Numbered from the stretch's first letter, positions 1-5,586 are shown. The stretch: 8,697 bases of DNA from DASXMX01 sp035483795 (GCA_035483795.1 DATHPP010000233.1:1-8697); one strand, 5' to 3'. Notes: generated by a model from the letters alone, not told the origin. Numbers and translations: made by a program.

Positions 1-260
1 CGCGGCCGCGGGTCGGCGAGTTTGGCGGCGGGGGTGTCTTGGTCACGGCCCGCTCGGCCCGGTTCTTTCACGCCCATCAATGGGTAGAGCGACAGACCGC
101 CGCGTTTGCCCGCCGCCGCCCCGGTTAGCGCCTCCGCCGCCGGCCGCATTTCCTTTCAATTTCCATCGCCAAGCAGCCCGCCTCCGGGGTGCCGTCCCCG
201 CGTCCGACCCGTTTTTTCCCGCCGGGTTCGCATGCGGACACCGGCGGCAAAGGAGATCCC
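1..260. other. Non-coding or unassigned left edge
   Basis: No convincing gene. The open frames here are proline- and arginine-rich translations of GC-rich sequence and show no family motif. The stretch ends with the ribosome binding site of the small ORF at 261. A 5-bp hairpin, CGGGG (185-189) with CCCCG (196-200), is followed at 212-217 by six T residues. It could be a weak terminator or leader structure, but the spacing is poor. No clear promoter was identified. Confidence 0.5.
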
Positions 261-458
261 ATGTCCATCATTCCGGCACATTGTCTTTCCAGTTCCGACC
301 TCAGGCGTCTGGGGAACAACCTGGGCACTGCGGCAAGCAACTCCCTGCGCCACCGTTTCCGCCGCGCTGAGCTGGCCGCCGTCAACCGCTCGCTGGCGAT
401 CGTGGGCGAGCAAGTCAGAACACTTCACCGACCCCGTCCCCAGGTTCTCCACGCCTGA
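261..458 (+). CDS. Small hypothetical protein, 65 aa
   Basis: I do not recognise this protein. The start is ATG 261, chosen over an in-frame ATG at 189 because AAAGGAGA (249-256) lies 4 bases upstream of it, an excellent Shine-Dalgarno sequence. The product starts MSIIPAHCLSSSDLRRL and is basic and probably helical, with an Arg-rich middle (LRHRFRRAEL) and tail. No membrane segment or zinc motif is visible. It lies 39 bases upstream of the ligase gene on the same strand and is probably the first cistron of the cassette. It could be a DNA-associated accessory peptide, but that is only a guess. The main evidence for it is the strong ribosome binding site, since a 65-codon frame in GC-rich DNA can occur by chance. 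Confidence 0.5.
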   Translation: MSIIPAHCLSSSDLRRLGNNLGTAASNSLRHRFRRAELAAVNRSLAIVGEQVRTLHRPRPQVLHA

Positions 459-497
459 TCCACGTTTCCCCAACAACAAACCCGACAGGAGTTCTTC

Positions 498-1590
498 ATG
501 GCCAAGGATACTTCCGACCCGCCGCCAGTGCGGATCACGCTGTACTGTTGCCAACATGGCACTGACAAGGTTTATCAGGCGGCGATCGAGCCGTCCGCTG
601 GCGGTTACGTCGTCAACTATGCCTTTGGTCGCCGTGGTTCGACCCTGCAAACGGGCTGTAAGACTGCCGCGCCGGTGGGCTACGCGCAAGCCAAGAGACT
701 TTACGATCAGCTGGTACGCTCGAAGACCGCCAAGGGCTACAGTCCCGGAGCCCAGGGCACACCCTACCACCAGACGGATCGGGAGCAGCACCCTGCCGCA
801 GCTGCTCAACGCCATCACCGAAACACAGCTCGGCAAGTACCTGGCCGACGACGATTGGTGGATGCAGGAGAAGTTCGACGGCCGGCGGCTTTTGATCCGC
901 AAAGAGCTCGACCGGATCGCCGCGATCAACCGCAAAGGCCTGAGCGTCGCTCTGCCGGACTCGATTCGAGCCGCGGTGCTGACGCTTGGCGCCGGCTATT
1001 GCCTCTTGGACGGGGAGGCGGTGGGGGAGGTGTATCAGGCGTTTGACCTGCTCAGCAAGGACGGGCAAGACCTGCGGACCCGTGCTTATGCCAGTCGCTA
1101 TGAGCAGCTGACCCGCCTGCTCGACCCCGCCCTGAGCAAGTGCCTGTGCTATGCCGAGTCGGCCCGCGATGCCGGCACCAAGGCTTGCCTGCTCCACCAA
1201 TTGCGGCTGCGCCAGCGCGAAGGGGCGGTCTTCAAGGACAGCACCGCCCCCTACACCTCTGGCCGTCCGGCCCAGGGCGGCAGCCAGCTGAAGCTCAAGT
1301 TCTACGCCACCGCTTCCTGCCGGGTCGCCGCCATCCATCGCGGCAAGCGGAGCGTGACGATGGAGCTGATCGATGCGGCGCAGAGCGTGGCCGTCGGCAA
1401 CGTCACGATTCCCGCCAACCTGCCTGTCCCCCAAGTCGGTACGGTGATCGAGGTGCGCTACCTGTACGCCTATCGCGGCGGCAGCCTCTTTCAGCCCGTC
1501 TACCTGCGCCAGCGCGACGACCTCGACGCCGGCGCCTGCACCCTCAACCAGCTCAAGTTCAAATCCGAGGACGAAGCGGACGAATCCTGA
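498..1590 (+). pseudogene. WGR-domain ATP-dependent DNA ligase, frameshifted
   Basis: The start is ATG 498, with AGGAG at 487-491. Residues about 12-82 form a WGR domain: KVYQAAI, then GGYVVNYAFGRRG, in which F replaces the usual W, then a helix ending SKTAKGY. The frame must then shift by +1 near 786-792, going from TDREQ to TLPQLLN. After the shift the ligase core follows, numbered as if one base were skipped: motif I EKFDGRR with nucleotidyl Lys125, NRKG (144-147), motif III LDGE (170-173), FDLL (182-185), motif IV EGAVFK (241-246), motif V LKLKF (264-268), and an OB-fold domain to about residue 345. Such enzymes seal DNA nicks through a Lys-AMP intermediate; WGR domains bind DNA ends and nicks in PARPs. 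The length of 1093 bases equals 364 codons plus one base, so a single extra base explains the break. Either the gene is recently inactivated or one base is a sequencing error. All catalytic motifs are intact. Confidence 0.85.
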
Positions 1591-1610
1591 GCCGTGTCGG
1601 TCACCGCGAT

Positions 1611-1635
1611 GGCGAAATCGCCGGTGCGATTCGCC
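1611..1635 (+). other. Hairpin between ligase and DUF932 genes
   Basis: GGCGAAATCGC (1611-1621) pairs with GCGATTCGCC (1626-1635) around a CGGT loop, giving ten pairs with one bulged A. It sits 20 bases after the ligase stop and has no T tract. It may protect mRNA ends or set expression between cistrons. Confidence 0.4.
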
Positions 1636-1680
1636 GCGATCCAATTGTTCCCATTCAAAAACCCTCTACGGAGTTTCAAC

Positions 1681-2703
1681 ATGTTGCAGCAAACCCAACG
1701 CATCGAGCAGACCGCCGGCGCCAGCGCTCCTGCCGCAGCACCCCCGCCCCCCGCGGCCCCCTGGCTGGGGCTGGGGCTGAACGTTCAGGAAGCCGTCGAC
1801 AGCCGCCAGGCGATCGCGCTGGCTGGCCTGGACTGGCAGGTGGACCAGTGGCCCATCGCCGTCCTCCCGCCCAGCGGCGCTGCCCCGATCGCCGCCCGGA
1901 GCTTCGTCGCCAACGTCCGCACCGACACCCGCGGTGTGCTGGGCATCGTGACTCGCAAGTACCAGCCGTTTCAAAATCGCGATGCCTTCGCCTTTGCCGA
2001 CGCCATCGTCGGTGAAGGCCACGCCCGCTACGAAACCGCCGGCGCCCTGCGCGGCGGGAGGCGGGTGTGGATGCTCCTCAAGCTCCCCGGTCCGCTCTCG
2101 GCCGGCATGTCCGATCTCATCCAGCCGTACCTGCTGGTCTACAACACCTTCGATGGCAGCTCCTGCCTGCGAGCGCTGCTGACCAGCATCCGCGTCATCT
2201 GCCAGAACTCGTTGAACCTGGCACTGGCCACCGGCCGCGGGGAAGGAATCACCGTCCGTCACAGCGGCGAGCTGGCAAGCCGCGTGGACCAGGCCCGCCA
2301 GACGCTCGGCCTGGTCCGCAAGCGGCTGGATCATTTCGCGCATGAGATTAGGACCTTTCGGCGCACCGCGATGACCACCGAGCGCCTCGAGCACTATTTC
2401 CAGGCGCTGCTTCCCGAGCTTTCCGGCGACGCCGGCGAGCGGGAGCGGGCCAACCGCCGCAAGGCACTGGACGCGCTGCACGCCAACTTCGCGGATCCGA
2501 CCAACAACCTTGCGGGCATGCGCGGCTCTTTGTGGGCGGCGCTCAACGCCGCCACCGCGTTTGCCGACCACCAGCGCCGCTTCCGCGGCCAGGACCAGCA
2601 GGCCCGCGCCGAGAATCGCCTGGACTCGATCTGGTTCGGCAGCGGCAACGACTTCAAACAGGCCGCCTACCGCTCGGCCCTGGAGCTGGCAAACCTGAAC
2701 TGA
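1681..2703 (+). CDS. DUF932 / phage-plasmid-related protein (TIGR03299-like)
   Basis: A 340-residue protein with the conserved series of the DUF932 family: DWQV (51-54), the RTDTRGVLGIVTRKYQPFQN block (80-99), ETAGAL (118-123) with GRRVWMLLKLP, YNTFDGSS (154-161), and RVICQNSLNLAL (171-182). A charged, helical C-terminal half follows. ATG 1681 is preferred because GGAG (1670-1673) lies 7 bases upstream; the frame is open further up without another good site. The N-terminal 30 residues are an Ala/Pro-rich, probably disordered tail. The family is widespread on phages, plasmids and integrative elements, and its biochemical role is not settled; links to replication or recombination have been suggested from gene context. 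It lies 90 bases after the ligase gene on the same strand. Family assignment is confident, function is not. Confidence 0.88.
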   Translation: MLQQTQRIEQTAGASAPAAAPPPPAAPWLGLGLNVQEAVDSRQAIALAGLDWQVDQWPIAVLPPSGAAPIAARSFVANVRTDTRGVLGIVTRKYQPFQNRDAFAFADAIVGEGHARYETAGALRGGRRVWMLLKLPGPLSAGMSDLIQPYLLVYNTFDGSSCLRALLTSIRVICQNSLNLALATGRGEGITVRHSGELASRVDQARQTLGLVRKRLDHFAHEIRTFRRTAMTTERLEHYFQALLPELSGDAGERERANRRKALDALHANFADPTNNLAGMRGSLWAALNAATAFADHQRRFRGQDQQARAENRLDSIWFGSGNDFKQAAYRSALELANLN

Positions 2704-2711
2704 ATTCTGCC

Positions 2712-2748
2712 CCCGGGCGGCTCGCGGATCGTGTCCCAGCCGCCCGGG
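2712..2748 (+). terminator. Perfect 11-bp hairpin after the DUF932 gene
   Basis: CCCGGGCGGCT (2712-2722) and AGCCGCCCGGG (2738-2748) are perfect reverse complements with a 15-base loop, starting 9 bases after the stop codon. Only three T residues follow (GGCTTTCC). This makes it a weak or partial terminator, or an mRNA-stabilising hairpin, rather than a full stop. Confidence 0.5.
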
Positions 2749-2778
2749 CGGCTTTCCATCCCAACCGGTGAGGTGCAG

Positions 2779-3183
2779 ATGCGGGCGATCGCAATCGGAC
2801 TTTTCCTGCTGTACGTGCTGCTGGCGCTGATCGTCTGCCTGGACCGCTCCTGCGCGGTCCAGCAGGCGGACGGCCCAAGGAAGGTAAAGGACCATGAAAA
2901 AAATGTTCTGGCGGAGCGCCGCCACGATCCTGCTGTTCTCGGCGGCGATCCTGGGCTGGTGGATCCGGCCAGGCGGCCGGGAAGCGATCGATCCCCAGCT
3001 GCTGGGCCGGCAGCTGCTGACGGTCGAGCGGATTCAGAGCCTTTCGGAGCTGACGACGCTCAAAGTGGATGTGGCCGATGCCCGGGTGACCCGCCTTCAA
3101 GGCCGCACCGGCAGTGTGCAAGCCGTGCTGGTGGTCCAGGGCGAGGTGATCATCGGGGTCGACTTGGCCTCGGCTCGCTTTGA
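2779..3183 (+). CDS. Small membrane-peptide ORF overlapping the DUF4230 gene
   Basis: From ATG 2779, with GAGG at 2770-2773 upstream, the frame begins with a strongly hydrophobic segment, MRAIAIGLFLLYVLLALIV, followed by C, L, D, R. This is a plausible single membrane span at residues 3-20. After about residue 38 the frame runs into the next gene (2894) in another frame, and the translation becomes Gly/Pro/Arg-rich and looks like an out-of-frame shadow. The nominal product is 134 residues with 290 bases of overlap. Either a short membrane peptide gained a long tail by losing its stop, or the ORF acts as a translated leader that couples ribosomes to the DUF4230 start. No family is recognised. 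The first 115 bases look real and the rest is doubtful. Confidence 0.4.
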   Translation: MRAIAIGLFLLYVLLALIVCLDRSCAVQQADGPRKVKDHEKNVLAERRHDPAVLGGDPGLVDPARRPGSDRSPAAGPAAADGRADSEPFGADDAQSGCGRCPGDPPSRPHRQCASRAGGPGRGDHRGRLGLGSL

Positions 3184-3514
3184 ACAAGTGAATCGAACTC
3201 ACAACTCCGCCGTTTTGGTCCTGCCCGACCCCAAGGTGCAGTCGATGGGATTGGACCACGAGCGGACCAAACTGATCGGCGTCTGGCAGGGGGGTCTCTG
3301 GGAAATCGTGCCGGGGGGTCAGGAGGCGGACACGGCGGCGGTCAACCTGGGATACCGCGATGCCCAGCGGGCACTGGGAACCCTGGCCGGCGATCGGGCG
3401 CTGCTGGACCGCGCGCGGCGCCAGGCCCAGGACGTTCTCCAAGCCTTCTTTATCGCGTTGGGGTGGGACGTGACCATCCGCTGGGCGAACCAGACTCCGT
3501 CAGAGAATCAGTAA
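2894..3514 (+). CDS. DUF4230 membrane-anchored protein
   Basis: A 206-residue protein. Residues about 4-24 (MFWRSAATILLFSAAILGWW) form an N-terminal membrane anchor or uncleaved signal. The rest resembles DUF4230: LLTVERIQSLSELTTLKVDV (41-60), a beta strand with VVQGEVIIGVDL (80-91), the LPDPKV block (110-115), and a C-terminal amphipathic helix pair (about 155-190: YRDAQRALG, LLDRARRQAQDVLQ) ending in a short strand, WDVTIRW. The start ATG 2894 has AAAGG at 2886-2890 and AAGGAAGG just before it. It is the last gene of the cassette; the hairpin at 3481-3524 and the terminator at 3542-3629 follow. DUF4230 proteins are common and uncharacterised. The soluble domain would probably face the periplasm. 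Confidence 0.72.
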   Translation: MKKMFWRSAATILLFSAAILGWWIRPGGREAIDPQLLGRQLLTVERIQSLSELTTLKVDVADARVTRLQGRTGSVQAVLVVQGEVIIGVDLASARFEQVNRTHNSAVLVLPDPKVQSMGLDHERTKLIGVWQGGLWEIVPGGQEADTAAVNLGYRDAQRALGTLAGDRALLDRARRQAQDVLQAFFIALGWDVTIRWANQTPSENQ

Positions 3515-3524
3515 GTTCGCCCAG
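3481..3524 (+). repeat. 10-bp inverted repeat straddling the DUF4230 stop codon
   Basis: CTGGGCGAAC (3481-3490, coding) and GTTCGCCCAG (3515-3524, directly after the TAA) are perfect reverse complements with a 24-base loop that holds the stop codon. There is no T tract. It may act together with the terminator 17 bases downstream, or protect the 3' end. Confidence 0.6.
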
Positions 3525-3541
3525 GGAGAACAAACCGGCAG

Positions 3542-3629
3542 CGAAGCGGGCGGGGAGTCGACCACACTCGGCCCTGCCTTCGGGAAGACCGCCCGACGCG
3601 CGCGATTGCGGCGCCCGCTTCGTTTTTTT
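3542..3629 (+). terminator. Intrinsic terminator closing the left cassette
   Basis: CGAAGCGGGCG (3542-3552) pairs perfectly over 11 bases with CGCCCGCTTCG (3612-3622), followed immediately by seven T residues (3623-3629). The 59-base loop is long and GC-rich and probably folds further. The stem plus T tract directly after the DUF4230 gene fits the end of the operon. Confidence 0.75.
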
Positions 3630-3971
3630 AGCGATCGGCTCCCCAATTTTGCAAATTGAGTCTAAGGTCAAGGCTCTCTTCGCCGGCGTATCAGTCAGGC
3701 TCTTTTCTATCTGCGCGCTGACGCGATGATTCGATGGCCGCGCGTCAAACGCTTTAGCGGTCTCCCTGCCGTCGATGCGCGATCAGAAGCCCACGCCATG
3801 GGCTGACTACCGCCGCGTCGCGGGATCCCCTTCACCAGTCCATCGACCCGGGCTCTTGGCGATTGGTCCGCACCGCGGAAAGCTCAGACTACCGCCCGAT
3901 GGAGAGGCAAGCCGCCGAGTGAGGCGGCAAGCTGCAGATTGACGGCGTTTTGCGGCAAAGCCGATACTGGG
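3630..3971. other. Non-coding stretch between cassette and minus-strand remnant
   Basis: No gene was recognised on either strand; open frames are short and without motifs. Small symmetric elements occur: CAATTT (3644-3649) with AAATTG (3653-3658) around TGC, and GCCGCC (3911-3916) with GGCGGC (3923-3928) around GAGTGA. No tRNA or other known RNA was identified. Confidence 0.5.
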
Positions 3972-4001
3972 AAACAAAAGACCCCCGGCAGTGGCCGGGG
4001 G
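3972..4001 (-). terminator. Minus-strand intrinsic terminator
   Basis: CCCCCGGC (3982-3989) pairs perfectly with GCCGGGGG (3994-4001) around an AGTG loop. Read on the minus strand, the stem is followed at once by TCTTTTGTTT (3981-3972). It lies about 80 bases after the end of the minus-strand remnant at 4082-4438 and would be its terminator. A T tract is lacking on the plus strand, so the direction is clear. Confidence 0.65.
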
Positions 4002-4036
4002 CCGTCGGCGGTTGCAAAGGACGTGCATGCATCCTC

Positions 4037-4051
4037 GCCGTACAGTACGGC
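4037..4051. promoter_or_regulatory. Palindrome GCCGTAC-A-GTACGGC
   Basis: Seven-base perfect arms around one central A. This is the size and symmetry of a dimeric regulator operator, but no cognate regulator is visible. It lies between the minus-strand remnant and its terminator, so it could also be part of a transcript hairpin. Confidence 0.3.
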
Positions 4052-4106
4052 ACCACTGACGGCGGCAATATTACACGACGATTACATGAGTGTCGATACA
4101 ATTGGT

Positions 4107-4126
4107 TCTAGGGTAAAGACCCTAGA
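4107..4126. repeat. 8-bp perfect hairpin TCTAGGGT-AAAG-ACCCTAGA
   Basis: TCTAGGGT (4107-4114) and ACCCTAGA (4119-4126) flank an AAAG loop. It lies inside the tail of the minus-strand remnant and has no T tract. It may be an operator or a small RNA hairpin. Confidence 0.45.
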
Positions 4127-4381
4127 CGCGGTTCGCTGCGATCGTGCCGCTCGCAGAATTCCTGCCATCAGTTCGGCGGAAAGCTTGGCGGCGCATTCCC
4201 GCAATACCCGCGAGGCTTCGATCGGAGAAGGGTCCGGATTTCTTGAGCGCCGCCTTCCTCATCGCAGCGCAAACCTCGCGAATCGCCGTCTCGCCGGATC
4301 GGCCTTCTCAAACGCCGCCCTCGCTTCGCCAATTCTGTAACCCTTCTGTTTCCCTTCGGCCCTTGTAGCCCATTTCCGCTG

Positions 4382-4414
4382 CCGGGCCGTTGGGCCCGGG
4401 GCAATCTCTTTTTT
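4382..4414 (+). terminator. Hairpin plus T run upstream of the 4441 gene
   Basis: CCGGGCC (4382-4388) pairs with GGCCCGG (4393-4399) around GTTG, and six T residues (4409-4414) follow after nine bases. It lies 16 bases before the AGGAGG of the next gene, so it would act as a leader attenuator or as a barrier against upstream readthrough. The stem also falls in the APGPTAR part of the minus-strand remnant, so some of its symmetry may be coincidental. Confidence 0.4.
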
Positions 4415-4440
4415 CCAACCCCGTCTTACAGGAGGTTCTC

Positions 4441-4878
4441 ATGCCCTTGTGCATCAACGTCGGTCTGAACCGCAAAGCATCCCAGGACTATCAGAGCAGC
4501 GGCGCCTCGATCAACATCACTGCCGAGCTGGACGCCACCCTGCTGAGCAAGCCCCAGGCGCTGCAGGAGGCGATCGACGGTCTGTACGAGCAGGCCCGCG
4601 TGGCGCTGGACCGCCAATCGCCTTTAACCCCGCCGGGCGGCCCCCCTCAGGCCGCTGAGCTTCCTGCGCGGGGCAACGGTCACGCCGGTGGCGGCGCCAA
4701 CGGCCATGCCGGCAGCGGCGCCCGTCCGATCACCCCGCGGCAGCGCTCGGCCATCCTCTCGATCGCCAGGCAAGCGGACCTGGACGCCGCCGCCAGCGCC
4801 CGCCGGACGTTCGGCGTCGAGCTGGACCAGCTTACGACCCGCCAGGCCTCAAAGCTCATCGACAGCCTCAAAGAATGA
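4441..4878 (+). CDS. Accessory protein with C-terminal LTxxQASxLIDxLK motif
   Basis: A 145-residue protein with a strong start: AGGAGG (4430-4435) five bases before ATG 4441. It has three parts. Residues 1-60 look like a small beta domain (INVGLNRKASQDY, ASINITAELDATLL) followed by a helix. Residues 61-95 are a Gly/Ala/Pro linker with a near repeat, NGHAGGGA and NGHAGSGA. Residues 96-145 (PITPRQRSAILSIARQ ending LTTRQASKLIDSLK) resemble the short helical tail found at the C-terminus of many phage and plasmid recombination or replication proteins. I recall similar two-domain proteins in mobile-element settings but cannot name a family. It stands alone with its own leader hairpin and a downstream terminator. 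It may bind DNA or a replication partner; this is inference from the tail motif. Confidence 0.75.
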   Translation: MPLCINVGLNRKASQDYQSSGASINITAELDATLLSKPQALQEAIDGLYEQARVALDRQSPLTPPGGPPQAAELPARGNGHAGGGANGHAGSGARPITPRQRSAILSIARQADLDAAASARRTFGVELDQLTTRQASKLIDSLKE

Positions 4879-4977
4879 GGGGGACACGGCCGCGGAAGTG
4901 CCACGGCGCGGGTTGCCCGGACCACGGGGGCATCATCCAAGGCGGAGAATAATTGTCTTTACTATCATTGACCTAGA

Positions 4978-5031
4978 CAAAGGCGCCCACCCGCCTTTGC
5001 TCCGACCGACCGGAGGTCGCTAAGTTTTTTT
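4978..5031 (+). terminator. Double-hairpin terminator after the 4441 gene
   Basis: CAAAGGCG (4978-4985) pairs with CGCCTTTG (4992-4999) around a 6-base loop. A second stem, CGACC (5003-5007) with GGTCG (5015-5019), follows, and then seven T residues at 5025-5031. The position, 100-150 bases after the stop codon at 4878, fits termination of this gene. Confidence 0.55.
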
Positions 5032-5052
5032 CACGTTGCAGCGATAGATTAG

Positions 5053-5081
5053 TTGTATTTACTTTTTCACAATGTTAGGAT
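5053..5081 (+). promoter_or_regulatory. Putative sigma70-type promoter
   Basis: TTGTAT (5053-5058), a 17-base spacer and TAGGAT (5076-5081) lie in an AT-rich pocket of otherwise GC-rich DNA, directly after the terminator of the preceding gene. Initiation would be near 5088, inside or next to the palindrome at 5080-5091. The first plus-strand gene downstream is purN, about 500 bases away. Confidence 0.35.
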
Positions 5082-5091
5082 GATCGATCAT
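5080..5091. promoter_or_regulatory. 12-bp perfect palindrome ATGATCGATCAT
   Basis: The palindrome overlaps the last bases of the putative -10 element and the expected transcription start. This is where a repressor dimer would block initiation. No regulator gene is nearby, and a GATC-rich palindrome of this size can also arise by chance. Confidence 0.35.
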
Positions 5092-5273
5092 GGCTCATTT
5101 GCGGCCATGGCATCCTCTTCCGCCGGACCCGGCAGCGCACGCAAGAAACTGAAAAATGGCTCTAACGGCAGCGGGCACGGGCACGGGCCTGGGACGGGGC
5201 GATTGCCATGGCAGGGCTCACAGACATAAACTGTTATCGGATATGGCGTAACGGCAAAAAGCTCGAACCCTCT

Positions 5274-5351
5274 CGCGCTGGCGTCCCCGGAAAAAGGGTG
5301 TTTGGACAAACGAACCCAAGCCAGCGTCCCCAGGGTCGGGGACCCAGCGCG
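5274..5351. repeat. Large bulged cruciform / structured RNA candidate
   Basis: CGCGCTGG (5274-5281) pairs with CCAGCGCG (5344-5351), and after one bulged C, GTCCCCG (5283-5289) pairs with CGGGGAC (5337-5343): 15 pairs in all. The 47-base apical part holds a second hairpin in which GGGTGTTTG (5296-5304) pairs with CAAAC (5307-5311) and ACCC (5314-5317). GCGTCCCC occurs twice (5281-5288 and a copy near 5324-5331), so alternative pairings are possible. The compound shape fits a REP- or MITE-like dispersed repeat, or a structured non-coding RNA or leader. Confidence 0.6.
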
Positions 5352-5531
5352 TAGCGGTGAGCGATGCTCGGAGGGGGCGCCAGGAAATGCCCACGGGTTC
5401 GCAGGGGCCGCCGCGGAGAGGTTGGCGCCATCGGGCCGTTAACGTACGGAAAGTGACCTGCAGCCGCCGGTCAGCACGAGGCGAGTGCGGTGCGCTCACG
5501 TCTCGCCCGCTCAGGCCCCAGCGCGTACACT

Positions 5532-5561
5532 AAAAAAAAGAGAGGGCGGCACCAGGCCGCC
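5532..5561 (-). terminator. Minus-strand terminator-like hairpin upstream of purN
   Basis: GGCGGC (5545-5550) pairs with GCCGCC (5556-5561) around ACCAG. Read on the minus strand, the stem is followed by CTCT and a T tract of eight (5539-5532). No minus-strand gene ends here. It could stop antisense readthrough from the proC operon across purN, or be half of a bidirectional signal. On the plus strand the tract following the stem is not T-rich. Confidence 0.4.
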
Positions 5562-5586
5562 GGGCTGAAACTTTGTTGTGGTGCCC

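Larger units (their letters stand above)
4082..4438 (-). pseudogene. Decayed minus-strand gene, product unknown
   Basis: The minus strand encodes protein-like sequence that needs two frame changes. From 4438 the frame reads RRGWKKEIAPGPTARQ, then RKWATRAEGKQKGYRIGEAR and AAFEKADPAR, but meets a TGA at 4261-4259. The frame used next reads TAIREVCAAMRKAALKKSG, and the first frame then resumes with SPIEASRVLRECAAKL, SAELMAGILRAARSQR and a TAA at 4084-4082. The pieces add up to about 118 basic, helical residues. The first and last pieces share a frame, so one pair of compensating indels would explain it. No start codon is in frame, because an upstream TGA (4441-4439) touches the start of the plus-strand gene; the 5' end seems lost. 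A matched minus-strand terminator at 3972-4001 supports a former gene. The product is not recognised, and chance cannot be excluded. Confidence 0.4.
5032..5586. other. 555-base region without a convincing gene
   Basis: Frames on both strands give only Pro/Arg-rich or shadow-like translations. The stretch holds an AT-rich promoter-like part, two TTTTTCAC copies 36 bases apart (5027-5034, overlapping the preceding T tract, and 5063-5070), a 12-bp palindrome, a short GGGCAC tandem repeat near 5170-5190, a large cruciform and a minus-strand terminator, listed separately. It could be the untranslated leader of purN, a structured RNA gene or a decayed repeat element. Confidence 0.5.

Noticed and set aside
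1..10. NotI-containing palindrome CGCGGCCGCG at the left edge, possibly a cloning remnant
   Set aside because: Such a site is common by chance in GC-rich DNA, and no vector sequence is seen next to it.
220..240. GGGTTCGCATGC resembling a tRNA T-arm
   Set aside because: No acceptor stem, anticodon arm or D arm could be placed around it.
106..497. N-terminal extension of the ligase frame back to 106
   Set aside because: Translation is Arg/Pro/Ser-rich without motifs, and the WGR domain in the other frame with a good ribosome binding site at 498 is clearly the true N-terminus.
613..1644. Long minus-strand open frame across the ligase gene
   Set aside because: It is the antisense shadow of a GC-rich gene; its translation has no recognisable family and no ribosome binding site.
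1666..2925. Long minus-strand open frame across the DUF932 gene
   Set aside because: The opposite strand carries clear DUF932 motifs with a good start, so this frame is an antisense shadow.
3939..4340. Plus-strand ORF of 133 codons
   Set aside because: No motif, no ribosome binding site, contains several hairpins, and the minus strand reads as more protein-like here.
5088..5499. Minus-strand ORFs in the region upstream of purN
   Set aside because: Several overlapping frames are open at once, all rich in Pro/Arg/Gly, and they cover the cruciform; this pattern fits non-coding GC-rich DNA.
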